The translations under genes were made by a program, and so were the position numbers. Below, piece by piece: positions 1 to 8,975 of a stretch of DNA of 34,240 bases (positions within the stretch are counted from its first letter, which is position 1; each line of letters opens with the position of its first letter). The notes under the pieces are model-generated. The model saw only the letters and a program-made list of their open reading frames with translations, was not told the origin of the DNA and did not search any database. Source of the stretch: a virus; the IMG/VR virus record IMGVR_UViG_3300044678_000812, positions 1 to 34,240 of that record; one strand, given 5' to 3'.

Positions 1-1020
1 CAAATCATATGCTGATTTACGTTCTGCTTTTTGAGAATCAAGGTTTGCTTGGTATGTAGTATAAGCATCAGGACTTGAGAACTGTCTTCCATCAGATGCT
101 GTATATGCCATATCTCTAGCACTGCCAGTTGCTTTAGTAGCCATCGCCCTATCGTAGTCTGGAGAGCCTGGAGTAGCGTAAGACATTGCGTCTCGTGCTT
201 GCTCTCGTCTTAGCCAAGACGGGTCATTTTCAAAAATAAATATAAGTTGTTTGTTTGCATTACCTTGCTGAGGGTCTCCAGGATTGGAAGATATTTTAGC
301 AAGTGCAAGTATGTCTGATTCAGTAATTGCACGACTGCCTCTGGCATACGGGGTTGGACCTGTTCCACCGTATTCGCCCGTACCATATCCTTTACCACCA
401 GGTGTAGAAACATTACTAGAATATACGTCATATACAGCGTTGATTCCATAACCAGCACCAATGACACCTTCTTTGTTTACACCACCAACAAATCCAATAA
501 TTTCTTCATCTGATGCTGCTGCTAGGGCTTCTTTGAATCCTGGTCTATCTGGCATATAGAATCCTGAAGCCGCACTAAATGCAGTATTTTGATTCCACTC
601 ACGACCAGCCTTAAGATTTGCTCTAACTGCTTCAGCAAGTTTTTTTTCTGCTGCAGGGTCACGAACAAATTGTGAACCACCTGTACCAACTGGAGTTCTT
701 ATACCAAGGGTAGCAAGTTCTCCCTTAATATCACTGTAATTAAAAGTATGACCAGCCTGGGCTTGCTCTGGAGATACTTCAACTCCATTTTCGTAGAGTT
801 TGTTATTGATAAGACCTTGGGCGTATTGTCCATCTTTGTAAAGTCGCTCAACGATATCTCCTGGTTTATTTCCATAATATCCAACATCGGTATCAACAAT
901 TGGTTTACCGCTAGAACGATGTATTGGAACTAAAGTTAAGCCAGTGCTTCTAGGTCTTTCGGCTTTTACCACATCGCCATAGTATGCTTTTGAGTATGCA
1001 CCAAATCTTATATCAGCCAT
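1..1020 (-). CDS. Hypothetical virion-module protein (C-terminus beyond window)
   Basis: The frame is open from ATG at 1020 to the window edge: 340 residues with no stop, so the gene is cut at its 3' end. It begins MADIRFGAYSKAYYGD and is hydrophilic, with Gly/Pro/Tyr-rich stretches around residues 190-215 and no signal peptide or membrane segment. It lies 5 nt after the stop of the 608-aa gene and is co-directional with terminase and portal, so it is probably a late virion component. I recognise no family. Minor capsid or internal virion protein are possibilities, without proof. Confidence 0.75.
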   Translation of the reverse strand, partial: MADIRFGAYSKAYYGDVVKAERPRSTGLTLVPIHRSSGKPIVDTDVGYYGNKPGDIVERLYKDGQYAQGLINNKLYENGVEVSPEQAQAGHTFNYSDIKGELATLGIRTPVGTGGSQFVRDPAAEKKLAEAVRANLKAGREWNQNTAFSAASGFYMPDRPGFKEALAAASDEEIIGFVGGVNKEGVIGAGYGINAVYDVYSSNVSTPGGKGYGTGEYGGTGPTPYARGSRAITESDILALAKISSNPGDPQQGNANKQLIFIFENDPSWLRREQARDAMSYATPGSPDYDRAMATKATGSARDMAYTASDGRQFSSPDAYTTYQANLDSQKAERKSAYDL

Positions 1021-1025
1021 TTTAT

Positions 1026-2852
1026 TTACCCCTGGAATCCGAAGTCACGAAGTACATTGAGTGTAATGTCACCGACTTCTTGACGAGCGCTTTGTGTGTA
1101 CTGCCAGCGAGAATCCTTACGGAGTTGTCTCTGAAAATCATATAGATTTGTTTCACCTTTATCAGATATAGCAGAGCGTAGTGTTGGATCGTTTAAGTCA
1201 ATCTGTTCTGCGTTTAGTTCTAGAACGCTAGCCATAGTATTTCTGTATGGAGCGTAGACTTGATCTAGATCATAACCTTGATTTAGTAAACCACGAACAA
1301 ACTCTGGTTGACCAATAGCTGCCATCATACGAGCATCTTGGGAGATACGATTTACGTCTAGTTCTCCAAGGGCAATCTTCTCAAGGACTGCTTCTTCTAA
1401 ATCTCCACCAGTTGTGGTTGCAGAAATACCAGGAAGAATCTGAGACAAACTAAAACCATTGGCCTTAGCAATACTTTGCAGTGTCTGGTAGTCTTTGAGC
1501 GCCTGACCACCAAAGCCAGTCATTGTCTTGCCACCGACAATTGATGTGGTCTTACCAATCAATGGAACGAGGAATGCACGAATAGCATTTTCATCATCAT
1601 CTAAAAATCCAAGATAAATCTTTTTAGCAATCTCATCTGCTTGTTGGTCTGTAATTGCCACACCTGCAAGAGTTTGAGCATCGGCCTTAAGCTGGCCTTT
1701 CTTTTTACTTAGCCATAGACCATAGTCAGATTTGCTGACATCTTGTCCTTGACCTTGTAGGTCTGAATAATTGCCAAATGAAACTAAACGCTTACGAACG
1801 CTGTCGCTATTCTTGCGCCACCAGTTGGTTGTTTCAATTTCTTTGCTCCAGCGATCTTCTGTCCATTTCTCATTTACAGCACGGACAAGTAAGTTACTTA
1901 AGTCTTTATCAAGTTTGAAGATGTAATCTGGTAAATCAAAGTAATTCTGAACATCGCCAAGAATGCTTTCAAGAGTTCTAGTACCAGTGGTTGTTTCTGC
2001 TGGAGTTACACCTACTGGAGTTACACCTGCTGGAGTTGTAGCACCCATAGATGCTTCTTCACCCATACGAAATCTTCCTGGGTCAAAAGAACCTGGTACT
2101 ACATTTCCTTTTTTACCGCTAGAAGGAAATGTAGGCATACTGCCTTTTGCTGGAGTACTTGGAGTAGTAACAGCAGATGGCGTTGTTGCTGTAGCAGGAC
2201 CAGTTGGGCCTGTAGTAGGTGTAGTTTTTATGGTTGCAGTTGAAGCGGCTGGAGTTCCTGTCGGACCAGCGGCTGCAGCAAGAGGGGTCTTTTCTACTTT
2301 GCTTTTCTTTTGATTTGGATAAATTGTTTCAAAAATATCTTGTTGCACTTCCTTGATAGTATTCATCAAAGAGGCGTAATTCTTCTGAGCATCTGTAAGT
2401 TCACGTTGCTCAATGCTGTCAAGTTCATCTCCGCGAGCAACCTTGGTTGCATAGCGTTCAATAACATCCTCATAGCGAGGCAAAGAGTTTCTAAGTGCTT
2501 CAATATAACTTTGTTTGTTATTTACAGTAGCGCGAAGTTCAGCACGGGTTCTCTCATCACCTGCAGATTCTAGGGCTTTATCTGTCTCAGCACGCTCAGC
2601 GTCCATCTTTTCATTTTGAGCAGCAACAGAAGCAGCAAAATCAGAACCAAATTTTTTAGGGTCTGTTCCTTGTTTTGTTGTCTTCTTACCTTCTGGCTTT
2701 TTTCCTACTTCGTAAAACTTGTCATCTATTTCGTAACCAGCAATAGATCCGTCTTTATTATAGACAACATCTACGAAACCAATAGGCAATCCATTGCCAG
2801 GAAAGATATTAAATATCTGAGCAACCCAAGTTGATTTAGGACGTTTTGCCAT
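1026..2852 (-). CDS. Hypothetical 608-aa virion-module protein with Thr/Pro-rich linker
   Basis: The start ATG overlaps the upstream stop as TAATG. Residues 1-60 form a short beta-rich segment with a Lys-rich tail, about 70-180 look helical and coiled-coil-like, and about 185-285 are a low-complexity Thr/Pro/Ala linker with GPTG and GVTP repeats. A mostly helical C-terminal half follows (about 295-608). The modular plan of globular part, Thr/Pro linker and helical part suits an internal or structural virion protein, but I recognise no family and see no catalytic motif. Its place between the 1549-aa protein and the truncated 340-aa protein supports a virion role. Confidence 0.75.
   Translation of the reverse strand: MAKRPKSTWVAQIFNIFPGNGLPIGFVDVVYNKDGSIAGYEIDDKFYEVGKKPEGKKTTKQGTDPKKFGSDFAASVAAQNEKMDAERAETDKALESAGDERTRAELRATVNNKQSYIEALRNSLPRYEDVIERYATKVARGDELDSIEQRELTDAQKNYASLMNTIKEVQQDIFETIYPNQKKSKVEKTPLAAAAGPTGTPAASTATIKTTPTTGPTGPATATTPSAVTTPSTPAKGSMPTFPSSGKKGNVVPGSFDPGRFRMGEEASMGATTPAGVTPVGVTPAETTTGTRTLESILGDVQNYFDLPDYIFKLDKDLSNLLVRAVNEKWTEDRWSKEIETTNWWRKNSDSVRKRLVSFGNYSDLQGQGQDVSKSDYGLWLSKKKGQLKADAQTLAGVAITDQQADEIAKKIYLGFLDDDENAIRAFLVPLIGKTTSIVGGKTMTGFGGQALKDYQTLQSIAKANGFSLSQILPGISATTTGGDLEEAVLEKIALGELDVNRISQDARMMAAIGQPEFVRGLLNQGYDLDQVYAPYRNTMASVLELNAEQIDLNDPTLRSAISDKGETNLYDFQRQLRKDSRWQYTQSARQEVGDITLNVLRDFGFQG
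2001..2045. repeat. 15-bp in-frame tandem repeat, 2.5-3 copies
   Basis: Two near-identical 15-bp units (2001-2015 and 2016-2030) and a degenerate third (2031-2045) lie inside the Thr/Pro linker of the 608-aa protein. On the minus strand they encode the GVTP(A/V) pentapeptides. The length is a multiple of three, so copy-number change would lengthen or shorten the linker without a frameshift. Confidence 0.75.
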
Positions 2853-3535
2853 TACAAACCTAGCTTTCTCATAAATGCCTGGTAATAATTCAAGACCTCT
2901 CCAGCCTTTGCTTCATCTGTTTCAGCAATTTGGTCAACAAGATATTGCTCTGCTCTGCCAGTAGTAAATCCTGGCTCAGTCTTTATCTTAGTTCTCTTGC
3001 CACTTGTAGTAGTGGTAGTAATAGTAGGTTTAGCCGCAGCCTTCTTCTTGAAAGTAGCTGTGTATCTAGCAAGTTCATCGTCGGTAGCAGAGCGGCCTAG
3101 TTGATCTTCAAATACTTTGTTAATAATGTTCTTAGCGTTAGCCTTGGTGATTACAGACTCTCGCTCAGTTATAGATGTACCATCTCTACCAGTTCCTGTG
3201 CCGTAAGCTGCTGCTTCATTAGTAAGGTAGTTAGTAAAGAAAGTACTTGAGAATTGTTGACCAATTTGAGCAGCCTGTAATTGAGCAGACTGCAAAGCGG
3301 TATTATAGGCACCCAAAAGACTGTCAGAAAATGTGCCATTAGTTGGAACTCTGTAGCCTGCGCTCTTTAGTGCAACAGCAATTTGTTGACGCTGGCGCTT
3401 ATCCATATTGTAAAGTTCAACGGCAATTGGATTGGTACCGCCTGTGCTTACAGCATTATTAGAGACAGTCTGATTGGTCTTGATAATCTGGCTCTGCCAG
3501 TTGGGTATCTCCGTTGGTCCTGGAGCACTCTTCAT
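2852..3535 (-). CDS. Hypothetical 227-aa virion-module protein
   Basis: I use ATG at 3535, 10 nt after the upstream stop. An in-frame TTG at 3556 would add seven residues and overlap the upstream gene, but neither start has a good ribosome site. The protein has an Ala/Gln-rich helical middle (about residues 45-100), a helical segment near 120-160 ending in FEDQLGRSATDDEL, and a Thr/Lys linker near 165-190. The stretch SAGYRVPTNGTFSDSLLGAY weakly resembles the start of a peptidoglycan-binding repeat, which is not enough to assign function. It is probably a virion or ejection-complex component. Confidence 0.7.
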   Translation of the reverse strand: MKSAPGPTEIPNWQSQIIKTNQTVSNNAVSTGGTNPIAVELYNMDKRQRQQIAVALKSAGYRVPTNGTFSDSLLGAYNTALQSAQLQAAQIGQQFSSTFFTNYLTNEAAAYGTGTGRDGTSITERESVITKANAKNIINKVFEDQLGRSATDDELARYTATFKKKAAAKPTITTTTTSGKRTKIKTEPGFTTGRAEQYLVDQIAETDEAKAGEVLNYYQAFMRKLGL

Positions 3536-3545
3536 CTCTGCCAAT

Positions 3546-6500
3546 TTACTCTCCAATCAATCTAGCAAACAGGACATCGTATGCTGCTTGAGCATTTGCG
3601 TTGCCCTCTGCTAACTGTTGTAACTTAGTCTTGATATTCATTTGCAAAAGGTCTTTGTAATTTTGAGCTGTTTCTGTATTGCCATAAATGGCATCTCTGG
3701 CATTCTGGTACTCATCAAAAGCTAGGCTCATCTGAGTTAGAACTGCTTTAGTCTTGGGTGATGCTGTAACTTCTTTGTCGTTTAGCATCTTACGCAAGTC
3801 ATCATAAGCACGGATACGACGAATCCTGCTTTCTGCACCCTTACCTAGTTCTTCCTGAAGCATTGGGCGTGAGCCTAAGAACTGCTCTTTCCAGATTGAG
3901 AACTGATCGCGTAGTTGACGCTTGCCTATATCTGTGTAGGTACTAGCAAGTTGAGTCTCAAACTGGTCACGAGTTGTGTAGTAAACCTGCTCATCTTTAG
4001 CGGTACTGATTTCGCGTAGGAAATCTTGCAAGGTTTTGTTCTGTTTCAAGCCTGAGTTATACAGTAACTTGTAAGCATCGAAGTTGAAGTCACCTTCGCG
4101 TGGCATTAAGAATACGCCACCCTCACGGTACTTCTTGAGTAAGCCTTCATTCTCTTGAATCCAGCCCACAGACTTATCTACTGAACGGGCTGCAAGTACA
4201 GATACGTTGTCAGATTCAGAGATGGTATATGGCATCTCATCTGGGAAGAGGCGAATCCACTCTTCCATTGCCTTATCAATACTGCCATACTGATTGATAA
4301 GTTGATTGAATACCTGCTTGTAAGATGTGCGCTCATTATCACGTACCCACTTTGATAGGTCACTCTTGAGTGTAATCTGTGGTGAAGCAGGTGCAATAAA
4401 TCCAAATAGTGCTCGCACTGCAAGAACAGAGATAGTGGCTGATTGTATTCTATCTTGATATTCTGCTAATTCTGCTGGGCTTGGCGGAATCTCTAAGCCA
4501 GTTTCTGGGTCAATCTTTGGTTTAATTCCGTGGCCTGATGCTTCTAGATATGTAGCAGCCTTACGGAATGCTGAGGCGTACTGAGAGTTGCGCTCGTCCT
4601 TGTTTAATGCTGCAAGAATACGGTTTACGTGACCTGGCAATGCTGCGTTAATCATTGGTTGATCTACGCCATAGGTACCAAGGAATGTTTCTTCAATAGT
4701 CTTTAGTTGTGGGACTACGTTGAAAATCATCTTCATTGGAACCGAAGCTAATGGACCAGCAAAGGTAGGAAACAGTGAGTCTGGGTTCATTGAAGGTGTA
4801 ATCATCTTCAACTTACCACCGAACTCAACAGGCATTGGAACCTGGAATGCAGTAGGTACGCCAAATGCCTTCATAATACCGTTCATTACTTTGTAAACAG
4901 GTGTTAGTCCTGGGTAGAAAAAGTATTGATCGCCATTATCATCTGTCTGTACAAAGCCTGAGTGTGCTACACCTTCATAAGTAAGTGATGCACGCGTCAA
5001 TGCTTCTGGGTTATACTTGACAGTACGGTAAACGCGGCGATAAAAGTCTTCGGTAGCGCGATAGAAACGCGCAAAGTTACGAGCAGACATAGCTAACTGG
5101 CTACGAACTGCAGGGTTATCTACAAATGCTAGAACGCGATCCTTGGCTAGGTCTTCTGCGATAGAAACAATATGGGCTTTGGCTGCATCTTCTGCAACTT
5201 TTAACTCATCACCAACTTTACCTCTGGTGAATTGCTCCATAATGCGCTTCTCAAAACCAGTAGCACGCATATCTTTACGAATACGAATCATTGAATCAAT
5301 GACTAGCGGCTCACGCGAGAAGCGAGCATTAGCTTCGCCCATATAATCCCAAGTCTTATCTACTAGAGATGCAGCAAAGTTATCGCTATCTGATACTGGC
5401 ACAAGCGTTGGACCAGATACCCATTCGGGTGCTAGGTCTGGGTTATTCTTATTAGGCAAGTCCTCTAGGCGAAACTCTTTGGTTGAAATAACCATATCGC
5501 CTTTTTCGTTGCGCTTACGAATCTTGCTTAGTAATTCGTCATTTACTTGACCATTACGCTTTGAGACTAGGTTCTTTGTAGATTCAACTACACGCTCTGC
5601 GTGTACACGGGTAGATGCACCTGTGCTGTATAGCGAGAATCGCTCACGCTCTTTTAATGACAGTTTATCTAGATAGTCCTGCACCGCGTTAATAGCGCGA
5701 GTTCCATCATCATCTAGATTCATCAAGGCAATACGGCCTAGTTCATCTTGAGATATGATACCAATTTGAACCATCCAGCTAATGCGTGCATCATCTGAAG
5801 CAATTGGGTTGAATTCTGAGTAAGCCTTTAGACCTGTAGCCTGCTTTAGTTTCTTGCCATTGACTTCAATAGCGCCCATCTTGCCAAACTTAGATACATC
5901 TCTAGTGGCATTGAAGTATTGGTCGCCGCCGCGAATAGCGTTCTTTCCACCTTCTGCAACAGCCCTTAGTGTGTCATCAAGATAACCAAACTCTGCAATT
6001 TCTTTAAGGAGTTCTGCGCCTTCAGCATCTAATTTAGAAATTACCTTTGATTCAAGGATGGCCTCAGCCAGAACCTTCTGTGCTGCACGTGGATTACCAG
6101 AAGCAATAGCATCTTCCATAGCCTTCTGATACTTAGCAGTCTGATTACGGTATACAAGTTTGTTAATAAAGCCTAGATTGCCTTGACCTTGTGCTTGGCG
6201 TAGTTTTGTAGAAAGCAAACGCGCTTTGGCTACACCCCAAGGTGAATCACCTACTGCTAAATGTAACATCAAGTCTTCTGCTGCGTTACGAACTGGAAAA
6301 CGTGGACCCGCAAGAGTACCGATTGACCAATATGAAGTCATTTTTTCAGCCCAGCTTTGGTGTGATACACCCATAACCCTGTCAATAATTCCAGAGCGAG
6401 CAGCAAGTCTGTCAAGATCTACAATAGATGGAACTGCCATATTAGGTGACAGTTGATAAGCAAAGATAGCCATTTGCTGACCATCAAATTCTGCAGGATT

Positions 6501-8195
6501 TGTGACTTCATTTACTTCGTCACCAAATTCATTTACTTTGCGCTTAATAACTGAAGCAGCATACTGCTTGTTTCTACCAGAACCTGCAAACTCATCCATA
6601 TAGGACTTGCCTGCTGCAGACTTTGATACACCACGTACCTCAGCTACGGTATTCCATAGTCCTGCAAAGATTTGCTTGCGCTGACCCTCTCCACCTGCAG
6701 CAAAAGTCTCAGCAATAATGCGAGAGTGGTAACGAGAGTTACCTAGACGTGCTAAGCGATAGACCTGAGTAGCAGCATCTGCTGCATTTACATCAAAGAA
6801 TCCATCTTTGAAGTATGGAATCGTTGTAAACTTACGAGCAAAGCGGTCAATACGTCCTTGGATTTGTGACAATGGCATACGATATGCGCCATCTGCGCCC
6901 TTAAAACGACCTACTTGCTTCTCTTGCTTGGCAATATCTTCAACACGGGTAGTAATACCTGTAACAATATCTTCGTATTGTGCGCTAGTACCATACAAAG
7001 CCTGGACAACTCTCTGTCCTACCTTGTCTATATTGAAAACTTTGTCAGTTGCTGTAAAGAAATTTACGCGAGCTTTACGTGCTGCATCTAAACGTGGCAC
7101 AAGTGGAGTCTTACGTGCAGATTGTCCAGCAAGAATAGTCTTGACATCCGCGTGATTTTGTAAATAAGCCTTAGCGGTATCAGCATTATTGACACCAGCA
7201 CGGATAAACTCATCTGTAGCTGCTGGTCCAAACTCTGGAGCTAAGCGACGTAAAGTAGATGATGCTTTTTCTGCAGCAACAATGTTGTTATTAGCACGAG
7301 CAACCTTGAGATTCTCAAGTTCCTTACCGTAAGTATTAAAGAAACCTACTACATTCTTGTTTTGAAATACTTTATCTACAGCGCCTGCATCTCCTGCTAT
7401 TTTGAATAGGGCATAGTTAGCAGCATCGTAGGCTTTTTTAGCTTTACCTAGTAAAAGTGTAGGATCTGCAAAGACTCTATATCCAGCATCTACAAAACCT
7501 GAGATACCTTTGTATAGAAACCCTGAACCTTCCAAACCTTCTGGAAGCAATAGGTTTGCTAATTGACGACCAGGTGAATACTTAGCAGCTTGTACTTTGT
7601 CAAGTGCATCTTGAAAGAGTTTATCTTGACCCTTTGCTGCTTCTGCAGCAATCTGCTTTTCAGCATCTGTACCACCAGCGATAATCTGGTCTAATGGGAC
7701 ACCTTGTGCAACCTTAACTGCTACGTTAATACGGTCTGAGCCATACTTGTTACGAGCATCTGCAAGGCGAGTAGGGCTAAATACTTGGTCACCTTTATCG
7801 TTTGCTATCTTGAATGCCTTGTCAAGGTCTACGCCTTGGTCAACAGCGATAGCGCCCGTACGATAAACACGGGTCATAAAATCTGATACTTCGTTTAATC
7901 CGCTAAATACACGACCTATAGTTTGCTTAACACCTTGACCTGCATAGTGAATAGCACCACCAAGCCAACCGCGCTTTTGCTCTGGAGCTTCATTATCATC
8001 TCCACCGAACAATGCAACGTGTGCAGTCTGTTGTTCTTGTGGTAATGATTGAAACTTTTGTTGAGCAGCAGGTGCAGGCAGCGATAATAGACCCTTATGA
8101 GAGTCTAATAACTTTTGTAAACCATCAACCTGAGCCTTTTGTTTTGCAGTAAGGCCAGCTTGCGCTGCTGAAGATGTGATTGAATTTTGTGGCAC
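3546..8195 (-). CDS. Very large (1549 aa) virion protein, candidate internal/ejection protein
   Basis: This is the largest gene in the window. GTG at 8195 shares its G with the upstream TAG. The protein is mostly helical with charged segments. It has no long hydrophobic heptad repeat as a tape measure would, and the neighbourhood lacks the tail-tube genes a siphovirus needs. Podoviruses often carry one or more large internal virion proteins encoded near the portal that are ejected with DNA, such as the T7 gp14-16 class, and this is the natural candidate. A conserved-looking stretch around residues 1010-1200 (for example FARFYRATEDFYRRVYRTV, YFFYPGLTPVYKVMNG) carries several Phe/Tyr/Pro/Gly-rich hydrophobic patches that could be membrane-active. 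I see no clear lysozyme or protease motif. Confidence 0.8.
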   Translation of the reverse strand: MPQNSITSSAAQAGLTAKQKAQVDGLQKLLDSHKGLLSLPAPAAQQKFQSLPQEQQTAHVALFGGDDNEAPEQKRGWLGGAIHYAGQGVKQTIGRVFSGLNEVSDFMTRVYRTGAIAVDQGVDLDKAFKIANDKGDQVFSPTRLADARNKYGSDRINVAVKVAQGVPLDQIIAGGTDAEKQIAAEAAKGQDKLFQDALDKVQAAKYSPGRQLANLLLPEGLEGSGFLYKGISGFVDAGYRVFADPTLLLGKAKKAYDAANYALFKIAGDAGAVDKVFQNKNVVGFFNTYGKELENLKVARANNNIVAAEKASSTLRRLAPEFGPAATDEFIRAGVNNADTAKAYLQNHADVKTILAGQSARKTPLVPRLDAARKARVNFFTATDKVFNIDKVGQRVVQALYGTSAQYEDIVTGITTRVEDIAKQEKQVGRFKGADGAYRMPLSQIQGRIDRFARKFTTIPYFKDGFFDVNAADAATQVYRLARLGNSRYHSRIIAETFAAGGEGQRKQIFAGLWNTVAEVRGVSKSAAGKSYMDEFAGSGRNKQYAASVIKRKVNEFGDEVNEVTNPAEFDGQQMAIFAYQLSPNMAVPSIVDLDRLAARSGIIDRVMGVSHQSWAEKMTSYWSIGTLAGPRFPVRNAAEDLMLHLAVGDSPWGVAKARLLSTKLRQAQGQGNLGFINKLVYRNQTAKYQKAMEDAIASGNPRAAQKVLAEAILESKVISKLDAEGAELLKEIAEFGYLDDTLRAVAEGGKNAIRGGDQYFNATRDVSKFGKMGAIEVNGKKLKQATGLKAYSEFNPIASDDARISWMVQIGIISQDELGRIALMNLDDDGTRAINAVQDYLDKLSLKERERFSLYSTGASTRVHAERVVESTKNLVSKRNGQVNDELLSKIRKRNEKGDMVISTKEFRLEDLPNKNNPDLAPEWVSGPTLVPVSDSDNFAASLVDKTWDYMGEANARFSREPLVIDSMIRIRKDMRATGFEKRIMEQFTRGKVGDELKVAEDAAKAHIVSIAEDLAKDRVLAFVDNPAVRSQLAMSARNFARFYRATEDFYRRVYRTVKYNPEALTRASLTYEGVAHSGFVQTDDNGDQYFFYPGLTPVYKVMNGIMKAFGVPTAFQVPMPVEFGGKLKMITPSMNPDSLFPTFAGPLASVPMKMIFNVVPQLKTIEETFLGTYGVDQPMINAALPGHVNRILAALNKDERNSQYASAFRKAATYLEASGHGIKPKIDPETGLEIPPSPAELAEYQDRIQSATISVLAVRALFGFIAPASPQITLKSDLSKWVRDNERTSYKQVFNQLINQYGSIDKAMEEWIRLFPDEMPYTISESDNVSVLAARSVDKSVGWIQENEGLLKKYREGGVFLMPREGDFNFDAYKLLYNSGLKQNKTLQDFLREISTAKDEQVYYTTRDQFETQLASTYTDIGKRQLRDQFSIWKEQFLGSRPMLQEELGKGAESRIRRIRAYDDLRKMLNDKEVTASPKTKAVLTQMSLAFDEYQNARDAIYGNTETAQNYKDLLQMNIKTKLQQLAEGNANAQAAYDVLFARLIGE

Positions 8196-8602
8196 TACAT
8201 ACCTCGCGCTAATGCACGCTGATAGAGAATCTCTACCTCACCTGATTGATCGTAAGGAAGCATCTTTGCTAAGATGTCTGATAGTTTTTCTGTTTGAATA
8301 CCTGTCATTGCAAGTGCTTCTGGACCTGCTCCTGCACCCATAGCAATACCTGTAGTTACAGGCTCGCCTAGATTTGCAGATGGTGCAAATAAATCTGTCT
8401 TGCCAGATAATTGACTTGGAGCCATACCCATCTCTGAACGAGATGTTGCACGTACATCTGGAGTTGTTGCTAGTGGAGCTCCTGCTTTATTAGCAGTGTT
8501 CTCTACACCTGAGCCATACTCTGTGGACTGGAATGACATTCCATCTGTCCTCTTGGAGAATTTGCCTGGGCCTGCTGCTCCTGCGAGTGGGCCTCTAGCC
8601 AT
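8195..8602 (-). CDS. Hypothetical 135-aa protein
   Basis: ATG at 8602 has a strong ribosome site, GGAGG, six bases upstream. The first 90 residues are Gly/Ala/Ser/Thr-rich and look disordered. The last 35 look helical (EKLSDILAKMLPYDQSGE). It is joined by 1 nt to the 1549-aa gene and overlaps the 71-aa gene by 8 nt, so the three are probably coupled. It could be a small scaffold-like or minor virion protein; no family is recognised. Confidence 0.7.
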   Translation of the reverse strand: MARGPLAGAAGPGKFSKRTDGMSFQSTEYGSGVENTANKAGAPLATTPDVRATSRSEMGMAPSQLSGKTDLFAPSANLGEPVTTGIAMGAGAGPEALAMTGIQTEKLSDILAKMLPYDQSGEVEILYQRALARGM

Positions 8603-8810
8603 TTGGATCCTCCATCTTTTCTAAATCTGATGTAAATTGTTCCCACACTTTGGAAACCTTCGTTGTTCTATTTGCGTTATACACTGCTAAATCTAAAAGT
8701 TCTGATGCGAGCATCTCTACAGCTCGGACTATATTCACAAAGAAACCTGATACGATTACAAAAAAATCTGCGAGAGTGACAGAGCGTGGTACGTAATCTT
8801 TATCTTCCAC
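8595..8810 (-). CDS. Hypothetical 71-aa protein with one hydrophobic helix
   Basis: GTG at 8810 has GAGAGG seven bases upstream. Residues about 11-30 (VTLADFFVIVSGFFVNIVRA) form a hydrophobic or amphipathic segment that could be membrane-associated, followed by a charged helix. It lies in the virion operon between a tiny basic protein and the 135-aa gene. No family is recognised. Confidence 0.65.
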   Translation of the reverse strand: MEDKDYVPRSVTLADFFVIVSGFFVNIVRAVEMLASELLDLAVYNANRTTKVSKVWEQFTSDLEKMEDPNG

Positions 8811-8832
8811 GCTCTATCCTCTCACTATAAAA

Positions 8833-8964
8833 CTAAGCCTTCTTGCCTTTACGAGCTTTGCCAGCATAGCCAAAAGCAACTTTGCCTCCTGCTGGTTTCT
8901 TCATATCCTTCTTGCCCTCAGTTGGCTTTGCCATTGGAGCCTTTGCACGACCACCTTTTTTCAT
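8833..8964 (-). CDS. Small Lys/Gly-rich basic protein (43 aa)
   Basis: This short frame has a very good ribosome site (GGGAGG, 5-6 bases before ATG) and fills the gap between portal and the 71-aa gene. About a third of its residues are Lys or Arg, with hardly any acidic ones (start MKKGGRAKAPMAKP, end KARKGKKA). It belongs to a group of four highly basic small proteins flanking the portal. Such a composition fits nucleic-acid binding or a disordered virion-interior peptide; this is inference. Confidence 0.7.
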   Translation of the reverse strand: MKKGGRAKAPMAKPTEGKKDMKKPAGGKVAFGYAGKARKGKKA

Positions 8965-8975
8965 TTTACACCTCC

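Noticed and set aside
210-899. Short open frames on both strands in 210-933
   Set aside because: The 1..1020 minus frame is open throughout and has coding character; the others are shadows of it.
1963-2834. Plus-strand open frames opposite the 608-aa gene
   Set aside because: They mirror the Thr/Pro low-complexity region and have no ribosome site or downstream partner.
1-8970. Major capsid and scaffold proteins
   Set aside because: None of the proteins after portal looks like an HK97-fold capsid; the gene is probably outside the window or too diverged to see.
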